From Anodontia alba (Eukaryota > Mollusca > Bivalvia > Lucinida > Lucinidae): a stretch of 64,000 nucleotides of DNA. Position numbers and translations under genes: made by a program. Location of the stretch: positions 45,856,978-45,920,977 of the forward strand of contig OZ024826.1 in NCBI GenBank assembly GCA_964016985.1. Direction: 5' to 3'. How positions within the stretch are numbered: the first letter of the stretch is position 1; each line of letters opens with the position of its first letter. The notes under the pieces were generated by a model. It ran no database searches, was not told the DNA's origin, and saw only the letters and a list, made by a program, of their open reading frames with translations. Shown in pieces: positions 9,451-20,112 of the stretch.

Positions 9451-12400
9451 ACATATATTCATTTATAACCACTATAGACATGTATAGTCTTGGATTATAG
9501 GTTATTGAATGACAGCGATGGGTTCTAATACCTAGTAGCCATTTATATTGTTGAATTCTGTCCAGTCACTTTTGAACTTGACTTAAATTCTATATATATA
9601 TTTATTATTGAAAATGAATTAAGAATTATCGGTTACGATCAAATTCGCAATTCATTCACTAAGTGTAGAAGATACTTCCAGCTATAATTATATCTCTTTT
9701 ATTCGCTACAAAGAGATTAACTTCTTACATATTCACCTTATTCGGCTCTTGGGCAAAGGTGAACTATAAAACTATCGTTATTTATAAGAAGAAAAATATA
9801 CACGAAATATAAAAAATTTTCTTCTTTCCTCCCCTGTTTTTCTTCTACATGCCCCGATATGTAATCAGCATGTAATCTAAGGAGTAAATTGACAAGAAAG
9901 TAGCAATCGATCTTTTCTACTTTCTATTAATTTTTCATTCTTAAGGTATCGGAAATTTACACCAACCAGATAAATAAATTAACAGTTTATTTATTTATTC
10001 CCTACCTCTCTAGATTACTACGATTTAAAATTCTAGTTGAGGTACATATTTTCCTTTTGCCTTTTCTACATGGAAAATAGTTGATCCGATAAGCTATTAT
10101 TCTATTTTATACTATCTTTTGATTGATTATATTAGAGTCTAGGTCAGTCGTGCTCTGTCTAAACTCTGCTATAAATAATAAATAAGAAAAAAATCTTATA
10201 TTTAGGCATAGATATAATTCGATACGTTCTTTACTTTGCCTGTTTTATTTTTTCTTCTGGATCATTTAAGACTACGATAGCAATATACCAGATATTTTTG
10301 CCTCAGTAAGAATCTATTACGCTGAAGATTCTTCATATTGGAATAATAATTTTATTATGATTATAATTCTAGACCCAATTAATCCTCGTATATTATAGGT
10401 CTACTTTATCTTATTGAGGAATAGTTTTGCTTCGACTAGCTCTATACCTCTAATATTTTATTTATAACTAGAGTCCATGTCAATCAAAATTTTCTTGCAC
10501 TTTGGTATTGACAATGGATACATATTTAGTAAAGGCATTAATTATTCAGTACGTGACAGATTATTATTGCCTAAATTAGATTTTATATACAATACTTTCC
10601 TTTTGATATTTTGTTTTATTGACTTTGTAACTATTCAGAAACTGCCAAAGTCAATCATTTCCTTCCTCTAAACTTACCGAAGCTCTAGATTATGTTGATA
10701 TATATTTTTGATATATGCTTAGAGGTTAATTAACGAGAGTTTACCTCATAATAGCAGATATTATTATAATTATATTAATCAATCTATAGTCTAGGCTTAG
10801 ACAAAAGGGAAAACATCCTTAATTACGAGCCGGTAAAGAATTAAGACACTCTTAATTATCTCTTTACCCCTCCTTTATGTTTACATTCGTTAAAGGGATC
10901 ATAGTAATTCTCGCTAAGAGTTCAAGTTCAGTTTGCGAATAATGCAAAGATTAATATCTTGATTTCCAGTCCGCATCAAAAATGGTCTATATATATAGAT
11001 AAATATCTTTTCCGAAACTGGATATTTATTTATTTTTCCACACAATAAGTCATTTCAAGATGTCGATGATTTTGAAATGCACTGCTTCAATTTATAATAT
11101 AAAATATGTTTATATTAACTTCACAACTTAGTAAGTGCTGCACCTACGTTCCTGGTCAGATCTTACTTTTGTGATACGTTTTTGAACATACTGAAAGTTT
11201 TCTCCGATTATACATTCGGTAAATAAACTTTCGAGTAGTATTTATGCTTTTAAACATTCAGATTATTTGATAATTGTTGGAGATACTATATTATTCTGAT
11301 ATTTATATATCTATCTTCATTATTTATCTTTCTCATCTTACTTTTAAATTAGATTGACCTTCTCGCTACGTTCCAGGTTTAAATCTAGCTAACATTGTGG
11401 AACAGTCACTTTTTTATTTCCTAAACAATATTTTAACATTTTTCTCAGTATTCAGAGCATAACGACTTCATGAATACTTGAAAATAATTCAATTCTACGC
11501 TTGTTAAACTAAGCCTAAAACAAGCCCTAGTTTTTTAGAATGGATATTATCCTTCGATTCAGTTCATGGAGATACATCCTTTTAGATCCCATTATCTCTA
11601 TTTCAATCATTCAAAATTCTAATGACTAAGTACTCCTTTTCTACGTTCGAATACAGAATATCGAGTCACTGTTGCTGCATATTGGTTAAAGATTAAACAA
11701 ATTTTATCTTAAACCTATATGACGTTAAATTAATTATTATCTCTTTCATATACATGTTTTTACCCTTCCGTCAGGGATCGCGGTAATAATATTATTACTC
11801 TCTATGGTTTACACATAGATCTCGAGAGTATATATATGTATTTTCTTCCTGAACTCATTTGCGAGTACGTAATTTGATATTTCAGGAATTACCAATTATG
11901 CAGACATAGATTTTATTCTTTTAATATTCAATTCTAAAAAAATTGATTGAATGTTTATCTATAAAATTTCCGGGCAGTAATTTTATAGAGAGTTATATGT
12001 TTAATAATTCCTTGCTTAAATAATAGTTACGCTTAACCTATGATTTATAGCGGGAATTTTGTTCAGTATTATAATTTTAATTTAGTATTCATATATTTCT
12101 TACTATTCTTAAATATGCGTATAGAATAGTAATACTATCTCTTAACTTATAAATTAAGTGGTTTTTTTTGAGATTATTAATCAGTATTATTGTATAATCT
12201 TTCTTCAGAGATTATCACACTATTACTTTTTCTTTGAGTCCTTCTCTTTTTATGAACATTTTGATTCATCATTTCAAAGTGGATTTTTTAACATTTCTTG
12301 ATTTCCATGGTTATTTACTCAGGAGTACTTTTCATGGCATTCTTCTGGTATAGAAAGATTCTATCCAGCTTATTTATTATTGCTTAATCTTATCAATACG

Positions 12401-13160
12401 GTAAGATTAAGCCAAACTATGACTGTCTTACAGTTAGCTGCGATCAACCTTATTCATATCTCTCTTATTCTCTGTCAAACTCTTAAGTTATGATGTTGAC
12501 AGTTTATTCTTTATTTTTTTTGTCAGGACATCAAACGCTTTTATATGTCTATGACAAAACTAATTATCAATGGTTTAGGTTGTTTTTTCTTCCCAGCAGT
12601 TATATGCAAACTCTGTATTATTTTATTGCTTGACTAAAAATTCGTTATACAATTAGTCTAGCAATAGTTTTAACCATTATGTTTGTCTATACCTTTTTTC
12701 TTCTGATGGATAACTTAGTTATAGTTAAGTTAACTCCATCTACTTTTATTATCTCCCCTTCTTTAATTTGATCAAGGGAAATAATTACACATTATGGTTA
12801 TTTTAAGTCTGTGTCTGTTCATCGGAAACTGTCCTGTCGCTCCAATTAACAGAATTTAATTAGTTTATAACTCTAATAGCTTAGACTATTACAATAACAT
12901 AGCTTCACATATCTAGAATTTTATCCAAAATATCTACATATGTCAGTTATCTATAGGAAACTCCACCGAGTAGACTATTCCTTATTTATTCAAGATCCTA
13001 CATAGACTACTTTCAGTGTATGGTCTTGGCTTTTTGTTTTACAAATTTTGTTTTCAAAATATTTCTATATTCCTAGCTTACTTTGCGATGGAATATTTAT
13101 GTTATGTCTCAGTGACTCCCTTTTCTTTTTGAAGCCAATTGTTGTTTCCCAAAAAGAAAA
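9451..13160. repeat. Long tract of successive, non-identical imperfect hairpins
   Basis: Checked stems include 9693-9699/9710-9716, 9732-9739/9756-9763, 9895-9903/9917-9925, 10832-10845/10851-10868, 11051-11058/11072-11079, 11959-11968/11979-11988, 12382-12392/12402-12412, 12472-12478/12496-12502, 12626-12637/12653-12664 and 12705-12717/12726-12740. Stems are 7-14 bp with 9-20-nt loops, spaced along the whole tract. No reading frame over 64 codons is seen. The units look like decayed relatives of the tandem hairpin at 8265-8690, but direct descent is inference. Confidence 0.6.
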
Positions 13161-13165
13161 AAAGA

Positions 13166-13187
13166 GGGGGGGGGGGGGGGGGGGGGG
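13166..13187 (+). repeat. Run of 22 G
   Basis: An uninterrupted G-run closes the hairpin tract, just after an A/G-rich arm (aaaaagaaaaaaagag) that pairs with 'cccttttctttttg' at about 13118. It can form G-quadruplex DNA and may be an unstable or misread length in the assembly. Confidence 0.9.
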
Positions 13188-13508
13188 CCAATGTTAGGTC
13201 TCTGAGACTTAAGAACTGGCTTCCTCTAGAGTCTACTAATATATATAAGGTTGTTAGATCATAACACCTTAAAGGTATGCTATTTTGTGAATCTAGATCA
13301 TTCTTTCTATTAAATATAGAATTAGAATGTATCTGATTCCTTTGAGTTTCCTGAGTCTTAACCAGAAGTGGTGAGATATTATTGGTGTTAGAATTAGGAG
13401 AGCACCTCCCTCCTATTCTGCAAATTCTAGCACATTATCTATAGGTTAATGTATTATGAAGTTAAAATGAAGTTTTTTAAAAGTAAAACATATTTTAACG
13501 AGTAATAC

Positions 13509-13745
13509 TTAACCTATAGATAATCAATTATCTCCCTCCGCCCACCCTCGCTTATCTCTCCTAATTGTGTCTATTGTTTTACACATAAAAGAAACTGACA
13601 CGTGGTCAATTGAGCGGGAAGAGTTACGTCACACAGGTAACTGCCTAAGGGACCTTCTGGTTTAAGACTAATTAACGACTGAAAGGTCGTTTTTTCTGTG
13701 GAAGGTGTGAAAACAGAATAGAATAGCACATTATCTATAGGTTAA
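13509..13745. mobile_element. 237-bp TTAA-flanked relative of the 6.1-kb element
   Basis: Starts TTAA-CCTATAGATAAT and ends ATTATCTATAGG-TTAA. Its right 159 bp (13587-13745) is the inverted copy of the 6.1-kb element's left arm, while its left end (caattatctccctccgccc) differs from both ends of that element. Its two flanks are inverted copies of each other for about 46 bp (13465-13508 and 13746-13791). Confidence 0.75.
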
Positions 13746-13799
13746 GTATTACTCGTTAAAATATGATTTACTTTTAAAAAACTTCATTTTAGTACAGAA

Positions 13800-14352
13800 A
13801 TAAGAAAAAAGATATCCTAGCAGACAGTTCACATGAAATGTGAAGCCCTATTTTCTCTGTAATATATAAAAACAATTGAGAATGCCATATGCTGCAATTT
13901 TGCATGGGGCTTAAAGCTTTACCATTCTGGGCCAATTCAGCAGACGGCAAATTGATGATATTTTTTCTTATTTTTCACAGAAAACGGGGTTTGACATTTG
14001 ATGCAAATTGTTTCCAAATCCATTGGAGACAATTTGCATGAAATGTCAAACCTGCTTTTCAAGAAAAATAAGAAAAAATATTTCAGTGTGTCGTCTGATG
14101 GAAATTTTAGCTGGAATAATAAGCATTGAGGGTTAAAATGAAAATGAGCTGCACTTTGAAAGTTATCTTAGCACCACGCTATGGGCAGATTCAGCAGACA
14201 AAAAATTGATGATATTTTTTTTATTTATCTTAGAAAATAGGATCTGACTCTTCATGAAAATTGTCTCCTTTGCTAAATCCTATTTTTGAGGAAAAATAAA
14301 AATATTTCAAAATGTCGTCTGCTAAAATACTTACTCAGCATGCAAGTGTTTA
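13800..14352. mobile_element. Cluster of three MITEs, families E', E, E
   Basis: 13800-13920 has the E' arm 'agcagacagttcacatgaaa'. 13921-14134 is a full E hairpin with arms 'gatgcaaattgtttccaaat' and 'ttggagacaatttgcatgaa'. 14170-14352 is a third copy with a shortened centre. Confidence 0.65.
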
Positions 14353-14600
14353 TGGGTATGCAAGCGGTGATTGCCTAATTCAGTTTGCACATCTCCCTGT
14401 CAGATCAGTTCCTTTTGTAATTGCCACTGTCAAATGATTTTTAGTGGACCACAAGGGCACAGATCAGTGTCCACAGATATATCCTCATATGCCCTGAATG
14501 CCAGGCTCAAATCAGTTTTATTTGACTTCCAAATGCTGATTTTTACACTTGGCTATGTATGTCCGATCTTCATGTACCCATTCATTTCTGTGTTGTTATT

Positions 14601-14812
14601 AACCCTTCTCTTGCTGAACACGACATGCCCTGTCTTAGCAAACAGTGTAGATCCAGATCAGTTGGCTTCTGAAGAAGCCAACTGATCTGGATATGCACTG
14701 TTTGTCATTTAATATGTGAATTTCTATCAAAAAGCCGGATCAAGGAATCTGATTCGCTGAAAATTAGAAGTGGGCGTGGCATCTTAATATATTCAGCACG
14801 ACAAGGGTTAAT
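14601..14812 (+). mobile_element. MITE, family A
   Basis: Complete copy: left end 'taacccttctcttgctgaac', right end 'ttcagcacgacaagggttaa', central palindrome at 14641-14706. Adjoins a family O copy with almost no spacer. Confidence 0.9.
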
Positions 14813-14814
14813 TT

Positions 14815-15048
14815 GAGTCGCAACATCAGAAAGCATATCTTAGGACATGCACTCAGAAAAGAACTAGCTCAGCCTGTGAATTCATAGCCTGATCAGAATC
14901 TTCACTGGGCACATTTTGGATAGCCAAGGATGCAAAGTTTCTTCATGCGGACAACAAAGTCTGATCAGACTTCGCGGATGCGCCGGCTGATTTGAGTCTT
15001 TATTGGGTGCTCGTGTTAGAAAGTATGTTTTCTCATGTTGTGGCTCAT
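14815..15048. mobile_element. MITE, family O
   Basis: Ends 'gagtcgcaacatcagaaag' and 'tctcatgttgtggctca' are inverted. Inner arms 'agcctgatcagaatcttcac' and 'aaagtctgatcagacttcgc' also face each other. Confidence 0.75.
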
Positions 15049-15100
15049 TTCACAGGTCCAGATAAGGCGCTTTTTTTTTTTTTTTCAAACAAAACGTATT

Positions 15101-15220
15101 GATATTTTTCTTATTTCTCGAAGAAAACATATGTTGTGGGTACTCATTAGAAGGGCCTCAGCGAGGCGCTTCTAATGAGTACCCACAACATATATTTTCG
15201 TGAAGAAATAAGAAAAATAT
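15101..15220. mobile_element. Hairpin MITE, family C
   Basis: Palindrome of about 120 bp centred on 'gggcctcagcgaggcgc' (about 15160). It ends about 60 bp before the acceptor of the next SLAIN exon. Confidence 0.85.
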
Positions 15221-15281
15221 TATGTGGATACCCTCCTCTTATCTGTAGCTCTATCATTTTCACAAGCTGTTTCTTTCACAG

Positions 15282-15452
15282 AGTACAGAAGTCACAGCCA
15301 AGACCTGCCTCTCCAAGTGTTAGTGGTTTAAAACAGCCTCAAAGAAATCTACGAGGATTGTCTCCAAATAGAACAGGTCTGCCACAGCCGGCTAGGTCCT
15401 CTATACCAAAACCTGGCAGTGCCAGGGGAACTGGATTACCCACACCTAGAAG
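15282..15452 (+). CDS. SLAIN-motif protein, penultimate exon
   Basis: A 171-bp exon between acceptor 'gtttctttcacag' and donor 'gtagga', phase 2 at both ends, joining in frame to 5212-5341 (split Arg codon AG/A). The peptide is basic and Pro/Ser/Arg-rich, with GLKQPQRNLRGLSPNRTGLP and then RSSIPKPGSARGTGLPTPRR. SSIP is an S-x-I-P motif, the EB1-binding signal of plus-end tracking proteins. Repeated GLP/IPxP arginine-rich blocks are typical of the SLAIN C-terminal half. The exon is only 171 bp and lies between a family C MITE about 60 bp upstream and a family D MITE 40 bp downstream. Confidence 0.85.
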
Positions 15453-15492
15453 GTAGGACTCAGATAAGAACCTTTTGGCAACTAAAAGACCA

Positions 15493-15736
15493 GGGCCCAG
15501 TTTTCCAAAACTAACGACATCGTTAGTTAACGATTCGTTAAAATTTACATCCAGTGATACGCAATTATGCTGAAATTTTTTGCTGAAAAAATGTGAGTAG
15601 CTTTTGCAGTGCAAAAGCTACTCACATTTTTTCAGCAAAAAATACCAGAATATTGTGTATTGAATCTGCTAAAACAGTTAACAAAATGATCCTTAACGAG
15701 CTCTTTAAGCTAACGACGCTTTGAACAACTGGGCCC
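15493..15736. mobile_element. MITE, family D
   Basis: Ends 'gggcccagttttccaaaa' and 'tttgaacaactgggccc'. Central perfect hairpin 'gtgagtagcttttgcagtgc' and its inverse at about 15593-15627. Confidence 0.9.
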
Positions 15737-15759
15737 TGTATGTTTACAGCATGTTTGAC

Positions 15760-16190
15760 TGCAGATCCAGGGGTCAGAAAATCAAAATCCAGCTTGGTCA
15801 CATTGTGGAGATCAGTCATGAAATTATTTCTGTGGCCATTCTTTCCCAAACTATGATTCAAGCAGGACAGTGATCAGTTACTGGTGAAAGTATGTCAAGG
15901 GTTGATCGCAAGACTGTAGCAAGTCAGATGGTTGTTTTCCCAATACTTAATCTCCTCAACATGAAGGTGTTATGAAGATTACAACATTTCTTTCTGTAAA
16001 CAATGGAAATTTAGGTGCCATTGCTCATATGAGCAATGGCACCTAAATTTGCATTGTTTACAAAGGGGTCACAGTTGCCCCTAAACAAGGGTTTCAAAAA
16101 TATGTTTGAGTTACTACAGTCTTGCGCTCAACCCTCGATGTGCACAGATACTGGTTAACCACTTAGAGGACTAAGCCTGTCTAGGAAAAG
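15760..16190 (+). mobile_element. SINE L interrupted by element R
   Basis: Left part has 'gtggagatcagtcatgaaat' and 'cagttactggtgaaag' (15760-15890). It resumes at about 16138 with 'tgtgcacagatactggttaa' and 'cttagaggactaagcctg'. The break corresponds to one point in the full SINE at 40357, so element R was inserted later. Confidence 0.75.
15896..16137. mobile_element. Element R, nested in SINE L
   Basis: Ends 'caagggttgatcgcaagact' and 'agtcttgcgctcaaccctcg'. An internal palindrome 'ttaggtgccattgctcatat' with its inverse is flanked by 'tgtaaacaatg' and 'cattgtttaca'. TGT occurs at both borders and may be the target duplication. A second copy is at 41045-41287. Confidence 0.8.
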
Positions 16191-16202
16191 TGAGTAGCGT
16201 GT

Positions 16203-16413
16203 TTACCCTAAGTATTGGGGCACATTATCTACTTACCGTACTTGTCCTAAAATTGGAAATAGTCCATTCTATTGCCTTTTTATTGGTCTAAAATATTGCT
16301 GTATGTATGGCAAACAGTGTAGACCTTGATCAAATGCTGCATTCTGCAGCGTCTAATCTAGGTCTACATTGTTTGCAAAGGCCTATCTGTCCCACTACTT
16401 AGGGTTGTAATGG
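16203..16413 (+). mobile_element. MITE, family B
   Basis: Left end 'taccctaagtattggggc', right end 'cccactacttagggttgta'. Centre palindrome near 16335-16375. Confidence 0.75.
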
Positions 16414-16991
16414 TAAATTAACTGACTGGCGCAACATGACCTTAACAGTCAAACTCCTTCTAAAACAAATCAAACAAAATCATAAAGCATTTTTCATCAC
16501 AATCTTTTGGCAACCAAACAAAAACAAACAACTATTTTTCGCTGCAACATTTCTTTTGGTTACTCATTAGAGTCACTTAGCTGAGGAAATACTAATGCAT
16601 GTGTCTGCAACTATTAGCGTTGTTGGTTTAGCAGTGACGACTGGATGGAATATCATGCCATGTGTCTGGGGTGTAATATTTTAGTTAGGCACACTTTAAA
16701 AGTGGGGATTGAACTCCATGCAGCATTTTTATGTTGTTTCTGTTTGTTTTTACTATTATGGGATAATGTTGATTTTCTCATAATAATGTGTCAGATATTT
16801 TGATTCCTTTTCATTAGGTTTATTCCAAAAGATCAGGTATAAGTAGAATAATTTCTTTTCAAGGTAGATAAAACTGTCTTTCATCTGTTTGTTTATAGTC
16901 AACTTTACAATTCATATAGCAAGGGCAACAACCTATGTCCTCAACATGGTGGTGTGAACATAGCTCCAGATGTGAGGGGTATCCACATAAT
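16414..16991. other. Intron sequence without recognised elements
   Basis: No gene or clear repeat is seen. An acceptor-like site at 16817 followed by an 8-codon frame to a stop could be a short alternative 3' exon of SLAIN (see rejected items). Confidence 0.4.
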
Positions 16992-17273
16992 CATTACGAA
17001 AACATGCCTATTCAAATATATTGTAAATTTCGCTACCAAAAACAGAAAGTTTTCAATAAAAAATCTGATATTTTTCATATTTCTGCTCAAAACATAGATT
17101 GTGGGTACTCGTTAGAACTGCCTCATTGAGGCAGTTTGAACGAGTACCCACAATCTAAGTTTTTGAGCAGAAATAAGAAAAATATTGTATACCCCTGTAA
17201 ACCCCAATTTAACTACATAAAAGTGGAGTTTAAGGGGGTCAAAATTACACATATGTAGGTATGTTTTCGTGAC
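16992..17273. mobile_element. MITE, family Q
   Basis: Ends 'attacgaaaacatgcctatt' and 'gtaggtatgttttcgtgac' are inverted. The centre is a C-like hairpin (gtgggtactcgttagaac with its inverse) and the right part has 'gtatacccctgtaaacccc'. Confidence 0.8.
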
Positions 17274-17274
17274 A

Positions 17275-17390
17275 CGGTTTCTAATTTCTCCTAGAAAACA
17301 TCTGTTGTGGGTACTCATTAGTAAGGCCTCAGTGAGGCACTTCTAATGAATACCCACAATATTTGTTTTTGAGGAGAAATAAAAAAAAAC
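17275..17390. mobile_element. Hairpin MITE, family C
   Basis: Arms 'ctcctagaaaacatctgttg' and 'atttgtttttgaggag', centred on 'ggcctcagtgaggcac'. Abuts the Q copy. Confidence 0.8.
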
Positions 17391-17941
17391 ACCAACACTT
17401 TATGTTAAAAAGCGCCTTATCTAGACATATGCCTGAACATAGCTGCGATTGTATCGTATGTTCGGATTTCTGCCAATATCACAATGAGTGCATGAGGCAT
17501 CAAGAATTCGATTGTGTGTGCCAAAGCTGCATTTTAGTACTATCTTTTACCAAAAATGCAATCTCCTTACACATCCTTAGTACTGTGGATACCTTGACAA
17601 GTTTTTTTGCTTAAATTGTAAGCATTACTAAACATCAGTATGGATTGTTGAAGAGTTTGAATGTCTAGTGATCTGAAGTCAAATTTTTCAAAAGATAGAG
17701 TCCACATGACAGCGAATTTGGTGCCCTTACAGACGATTCTGAATTTCATAAACTCTTAGATAGTTTCGCAAAATTCCGAAAAACTAGTTACTGATGAAAA
17801 TGTATATCTTTATAATCATTATGATGTAGGTGGTAAGGGGTGTATAGATGTTGTCAAATGGAATTAAACTCTTTATGAAATTCTCTATAGTTTAATTCAA
17901 TATAAATTTTCTGGTTGTTTATTTCTTTTCTATTGTTCTCC
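17391..17941. other. Intron sequence, nothing recognised
   Basis: After a short A/C tail and 'aaaaagcgccttatctagac' (outer part of family C), no gene or repeat is recognised. Open frames of 60-83 codons lack any domain or splice context. Confidence 0.4.
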
Positions 17942-18184
17942 TTGGCCCATTTATTCAAAACTAATGATGCCATTAATTAACATATCGTTAAAACTTTGAT
18001 CATTAAATATGGCATATATGCTAATACTTTTGCTGAAAAAATGTGAGTAGCTTTTGCATTTGCAAAAGTTACTCACATTTTCTCAGCAAAAATACCTGTG
18101 AAATAGATATTTAAATACTAGAACAGTTAACATTTTGACCACTAACAAGCTCGTTAAGCTAATGATGCTTTGAACAACTGGGCC
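17942..18184. mobile_element. MITE, family D
   Basis: Left end eroded (ttggcccatttattcaaaac), right end intact (ttgaacaactgggccc). Central hairpin 'gtgagtagcttttgcattt' with its inverse. Confidence 0.85.
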
Positions 18185-18819
18185 CTGTTCTTCAGAACTT
18201 TTCGTTAAATGTTAGACAGTGTTAGTAGTTGGATTTTATGAATTTTAGTTTCGAAGTATTTATCTGAAGATTATCTTTCAATGCTTATATTTAATTGAAA
18301 CATGTTACTTCTTTCTTAAACGTACAGTGAAACTTCAATGACTCAAACTCTGATGGCTCTTTTATCATGTCTGATTTGAACTCCCTTTTGAGCCCTTAGG
18401 AAATTCTTCCGGTAGCTCAAGGAAACAAATATTTATGAATAGTTGAGGGAAATTTTCTTATTTTATCATGAAAATGTATGTTACTCTCAAAATACCATTA
18501 TTTTATAGAAGATCCAAAAGACATCCCTAAGTTATCCCCTTTTGCCTCCTGACCTGGCATTATGATTAAACCTCTGTGGCTCAAACTACCCATATCGCGA
18601 ACAAATTTCGATGGTCCCAAACTTATGAGCGATTGAAGTTTGATTGTACATTGCATTATAAAAATAGTTTTTCTGCTTCAACTTCTTGTTATAGACCTAT
18701 GCAATGTTCAGTAGGCAGATTATGGACCCCAATAAATTGAACTCACAAACTGGTGCTTCATGGATGGTATTAGGTTATTTATGCATAGTCGATCCCTGCT
18801 GGGAAATATTTTTTTTACG

Positions 18820-19015
18820 GTCAATCTCTCCCTTCCACTGATTCAAGGAGAGCAGTTGTCAGTTTCTGGTAAACGAATTTGCCCATATACTGGTTCACCC
18901 TTTAGAGAACTAAGCCTGCCCAGGAAAAAGTGTGGTTAGGTAAACTAACCGGCTCGACGTGATGACCTTAATAGTTCTGACCCGGCTGTAAAGTCCAACC
19001 CAACCCAATATTAAT
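18820..19015 (+). mobile_element. SINE L fragment
   Basis: Contains 'ctcccttccactgattcaag', 'actggttcaccctttagaga' and 'aagtccaacccaaccca', in the order of the full SINE at 40357. The tRNA-like head is missing. Confidence 0.75.
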
Positions 19016-19063
19016 GCATGCTATTTATGTTATAGATGTAAGTTTATGGATTTTTTTTTTTAT

Positions 19064-19288
19064 CTCATTTTAGTCTGGAGATCCCCAAAAAGAGAAATTG
19101 GCAAACAGTCCAGTGCCAGATCAGAAGCTGCAGAATACAGTGTCTGATCTGGGTCTACCCTGTTTGCATTAATTAAAGACTTTTCTATAAAACAAAGTAA
19201 TAATAAAAATTAACCAGATACCCTCCTATTGGAAATAGATCAGTCCTAAGAGTTGTGGTAGAAGAGTCCACTTGACATAAATGGGTTA
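19064..19288. mobile_element. MITE, family N
   Basis: Palindrome 'ttggcaaacagtccag' / 'taccctgtttgcattaatta', then 'aataataaaaattaacca' and the end 'acttgacataaatgggtta'. Confidence 0.7.
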
Positions 19289-19410
19289 TGGCGAAATGAA
19301 TTTTATTACACAGCCGATGATTTCATGGACAAACAAACAAACATTTATATAGAATTCCCTGTTATATGGAGCATTGATGTTTTCTTCTTTAATTTCTTTT
19401 CATTTCATTT

Positions 19411-19647
19411 ACCCATTTTAATTTTAGCCTGGAGACCCCTGGAAGAGTAATTGGCAATCAGTGCAGATCCATATCAGATGCCTCAAATGGGGCATCTAAT
19501 CAGGGTCTACACTGATTGCATTTGACACAGGAATTTCTATAAAACATAGTAATAATAAAAAAAAACACAAAAAAACAGACACCCTCCTGTTGGAAATAGA
19601 CCAGTCCAAATAGCTGCAGTAGGAGTCAACTCAACATAAATTGGTTA
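19411..19647. mobile_element. MITE, family N
   Basis: Same layout as the preceding copy: 'acccattttaattttagcct' at the left, palindrome at 19455-19520, 'tcaacataaattggttaa' at the right. It ends about 245 bp before the last SLAIN exon. Confidence 0.75.
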
Positions 19648-19892
19648 AACATGTTATTGCAATAGCAGTAACCATGGCAGTAAAAATCCTTGCATGGTTC
19701 TCTCATGTAACTTTATTATTATAGCCACAGATTCAAATACCATCAGAGTTGGAATTCAGCTCATGACTGTATGGCATTCATTGCACAGAGCCTTCCGTCT
19801 TCATCCTTCCATAATCTCAATATGACTTAAATAATGTTGAAAGGGACGTAAAACACCATCATCAAATTTGTTATTATTATTCACTCTTTCAG

Positions 19893-19977
19893 ATCTGCGA
19901 TTCCTTCTCCAAGACCTAATAATAACAGTAACAACCAATTCTCTATGGACAACAGCTGGCGGGAAGGGTGCTTCTGA
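19893..19977 (+). CDS. SLAIN-motif protein, last coding exon
   Basis: Acceptor 'attcactctttcag', entry in phase 2, stop TGA at 19975-19977. The peptide is SAIPSPRP, an Asn-rich linker, then MDNSWREGCF at the C-terminus. Vertebrate SLAIN proteins end in a very similar 'D-D-S-W-K-D-G-C-Y'. The aromatic last residue, the Trp and the Cys are all kept, which makes this the strongest single piece of evidence for the family. SAIP is a second S-x-I-P candidate for EB binding. The four exons together give about 165 residues of the C-terminal region. Confidence 0.9.
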
Positions 19978-20112
19978 ACGACCTTGAAAATGACATTGAA
20001 CATTCTGTGATGTTTTACTTCCTGCTTTATTACGATCATACAACTGGTGCTGGATCACTTAGAACAGTTGGACTGAGACAGTTAAATAGCTCCAGTTAAG
20101 AGAGGGTATCCT

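Larger units (their letters stand above)
7301..13449. mobile_element. 6.1-kb TTAA-flanked element (piggyBac-type ends, no transposase seen)
   Basis: Begins TTAA-CCTATAGATAATGTGCTA and ends with the inverse, followed by TTAA (13446-13449). TTAA target sites and CC termini are the signature of piggyBac-type elements. No DDD transposase or other recognisable domain is present. The longest open frame (7447-7872, 141 codons) is hydrophobic, T-rich and not recognised. Contents in order: long terminal arm, open stretch, CAGTCACC minisatellite, hairpin array, inserted MITE, G-run. Base composition from about 9.4 kb onward is more AT-rich and lacks the MITEs that crowd the rest of the window. Confidence 0.65.

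Noticed and set aside
16818..16850. Possible alternative 3' exon of SLAIN (acceptor 'tttcattag', then eight codons to TAA)
   Set aside because: In phase with the previous exon but only eight codons, with no conserved residues. Chance is likely without transcript data.
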